Origin: Heterodera schachtii
Taxonomy: Eukaryota > Nematoda > Chromadorea > Rhabditida > Heteroderidae
DNA length: 64,000 nucleotides
Direction: 5' to 3'
NCBI GenBank assembly: GCA_023374025.1
Contig: SIJG01000004.1
Location: 1,857,226-1,921,225 of the forward strand
Shown here: piece after piece, positions 62,083-64,000 of the stretch
How the letters are laid out: every line of letters begins with the position of its first letter
Position numbering within the stretch: position 1 is the stretch's first letter
Notes under the pieces: model-generated
Databases searched by the model: none
Told to the model about the DNA's origin: nothing
The model's input: the letters and a program-made list of their open reading frames with translations, nothing else
Program-made: the position numbers and the translations under genes

Positions 62083-64000
62083 TCCAAGCTGAAATTGTAA
62101 CAAAACAAATGCAAATTTAATTGGAGGGAAATAATGATGTAGGATCCAGCAAGAAATAATAAAATTAATTAAAAAGAGTAAAAAAGTGGGTTTATTTCCA
62201 TTAATTTGCTGTTACGCCCACCAAAAGAATAAAAAATTAATATTGTAATGGTTAACGTATTTTGAGACGTTGTGAGAGGGTGGGGGAGAGAGTGGGCTTT
62301 GTCAGTGAATTCCAGTCGAATGTTTGGCTGGTTGTAAGTTAAACAAACTGGCAAATTTCAGGGGTCCATCAGCAGGTGAACGAACCAAAAGAATTTGGCA
62401 ATTCCTCCCACTCATTCAGCCCAAACGCACGCCCAAATTGAGGAAGCGCAGCATGACAGACTGAGTTTTAAGAGGCATTCTCATATGTAACACCCACATT
62501 ATCCCTCCCTCCCTCCCGACAACTCCCATTTTGGGGGTTCACGGGCTTCCGCTGTGTCAGCAGTCGCCTCACACGCGCCAAACCAACGAAAGTGAGTGGG
62601 GCGGGCGTCGTGTGTTTTATTGGCAATGCAAGTGCGCGTGCGCAGCGGTGTTCACATATTTCCCCATTCATTTTCATCAGTGGCATCGCGGCGGCGGAAG
62701 AACCACCGCAGAGGGAGAGGGAGGACCAATCAATCCCTCCCCAACGCCCCCCTCGCCTCCCCCCCCCCCGCGAGTGCACTCCCCCAAATTGTTGGAAATG
62801 GACGGGACAGTGGCAATTAGCATAAGCAAATTATTAAGCAGAGTGAACATTAGGAATGAAAAAGAAAGTGTAAAAAAGGAAACGACACAAAATAAGAGCA
62901 TCAAAACATTTATGAACAAACAGGGCGAAACTTGAATCGGCAAGTCAAACAGCACACATTAAAACTGACAAAAGCATTTAAAGCATATTATTACTAAAGA
63001 GGACCAAGGCAAATGAGCTAATATTTAAAAAACAATGAACATTAATTAAGCAATTGAGAAAGGGATCAAATTTAACATTTCTTTTCTCATTGTGTCAGCA
63101 AAAGACTTTTATTGTGGTGGTTTTGTTTTAATTGACAATTAAGTGAAACGAATCTCAAGAAAATAGTCGGATTAGATTCTTCTACATACCAAAAGTCCGG
63201 TTCATCTCACGCTTTTTGGTTGATGAAAAGACAGTGGATTTGTTTTGGGATTTGTCTGTTTTATGACTAAATGCGTTTTAAAAGACTACCGGCAGTAGCC
63301 CAAGTGGAACGAACATAAAGCAAATCGTCACAATGAAACCTCGCCGGCCCCTCCCTTACAACAAAGGAAATGGCAACGAGGCACGAGGGAAAGATATGCT
63401 AGTCGAAAGCCATCGGCGGAAGAAATGAGTGCAATGAGAGGAGAGATACCTTTGGTGGGAAAGAATCGTTGGCCCCGTGTCCGTCCCAAGTAAAAATGGG
63501 CCCAATAAAAGGGAGTGACGAGAAGGGAAGGGGCGAGCGAAGAATGGGCGGGGGGGGGGGGGGGGAGAATTCTCGTGCTCTGTTGAAGGCGAGCGTCAGT
63601 CGGCATCGTCTTTTATTCTCACGGGCCGTAAAAAGCCCAGCCGACAATGAGAGGAAGGCAACCGGCGAATGTTCTCTGCTCGTTGCACTTTTCCTCCGCT
63701 TCTCTCGGTTACTTTGTAATCAAAATCAATTTTGACAGATTAACAAGTGAGAGGAAGGGAAAAAGAAGGGAAAGGGCCCAATGGAAAAAAAGTGCCGAGA
63801 GAAGGGACGACACGAGAGAAAGAGAAAAGGGGCAGACAGAGAAAGACAGCAGAACAAGCAAAATGATGAGCATTAGCAGAGAAAAAGACACCCAATGACC
63901 GCACGCAGCGCACAATCGCGCGACGCATTGGGAGCCACGCCAATCGCAGCAAAGGCGAGGGGCAAAAAGAAATGCAGCAGACAGTCAGAAGAATTTTGAG
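62083..64000. other. Gene-free right end
   Basis: The daf-18 upstream region, then AT-rich DNA (62900-63300) and purine-rich DNA with a poly-G run at about 63550-63565. Open frames are short, lack ATG or run through simple repeats. No gene is seen; an exon of a gene beyond the window cannot be excluded. Confidence 0.55.

Noticed and set aside
62531..62935. 134-codon plus-strand frame near the right end
   Set aside because: It starts at a non-ATG codon, runs through a poly-C proline stretch and has no family motif.

Overview
The window is nuclear DNA of a nematode. Every protein-coding gene that can be read has its best likeness in metazoan or C. elegans families (VAB-1, DAF-18, EAT-3, MNK-1, P-glycoprotein). 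Genes are cut by many 40-60 nt introns with TTTCAG-type acceptors. Several start codons lie just behind such an acceptor, as expected for spliced-leader trans-splicing. GC-AG introns are unusually frequent (at least seven, placed by homology), and long poly-C/poly-G and pyrimidine-rich tracts fill the non-coding DNA. High GC-AG intron use has been reported in potato cyst nematodes, so a plant-parasitic cyst nematode or relative (Heterodera/Globodera group) is my best guess; that is inference.

Layout. 1-1.8 kb: low-complexity DNA. 1.8-8.9 kb (+): Eph receptor tyrosine kinase (vab-1 like) without recognisable fibronectin repeats. 9.5-11.9 kb (-): mitochondrial aldehyde dehydrogenase. 12.5-13.2 kb (-): tail-anchored RING protein. 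13.5 kb (+): 46-residue Cys-rich membrane peptide. 14-19 kb (-): a poorly resolved multi-exon gene with one membrane segment. 19.9-20.4 kb (+): small HMG-box protein. 21.3-24.3 kb (+): a tight cluster TRIAP1-MED10-mL43, in which the TRIAP1 stop and MED10 start overlap as TGATG. 25.9-32.3 kb (+): full P-glycoprotein. 32.9-34.5 kb (+): SH2-tyrosine kinase with a frameshift in its catalytic loop. 34.5-38.9 kb: gene-poor, repeat-rich. 38.9-42.9 kb (+): MNK-type kinase. 45.2-46.4 kb (-): eIF3f. 46.8-52.1 kb (-): OPA1/EAT-3. 52.5-53.6 kb (+): mitochondrial rRNA 2'-O-methyltransferase MRM2. 54.1-54.8 kb (+): four-helix MARVEL-like protein. 55.3-62.1 kb (-): PTEN/DAF-18 with large N- and C-terminal extensions. 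62.1-64 kb: no gene seen.

The genes are mostly unrelated housekeeping and signalling functions. Mitochondrial function recurs: ALDH, TRIAP1, mL43, OPA1 and MRM2. OPA1 and MRM2 are divergent neighbours that may share a promoter. No CRISPR, phage or prokaryotic feature is present. The strongest candidate for something undescribed is the TRIAP1/MED10 overlap: one exon appears to hold the end of one protein and the start of another, with a splice acceptor that could serve as a cis site for the first and a trans site for the second.
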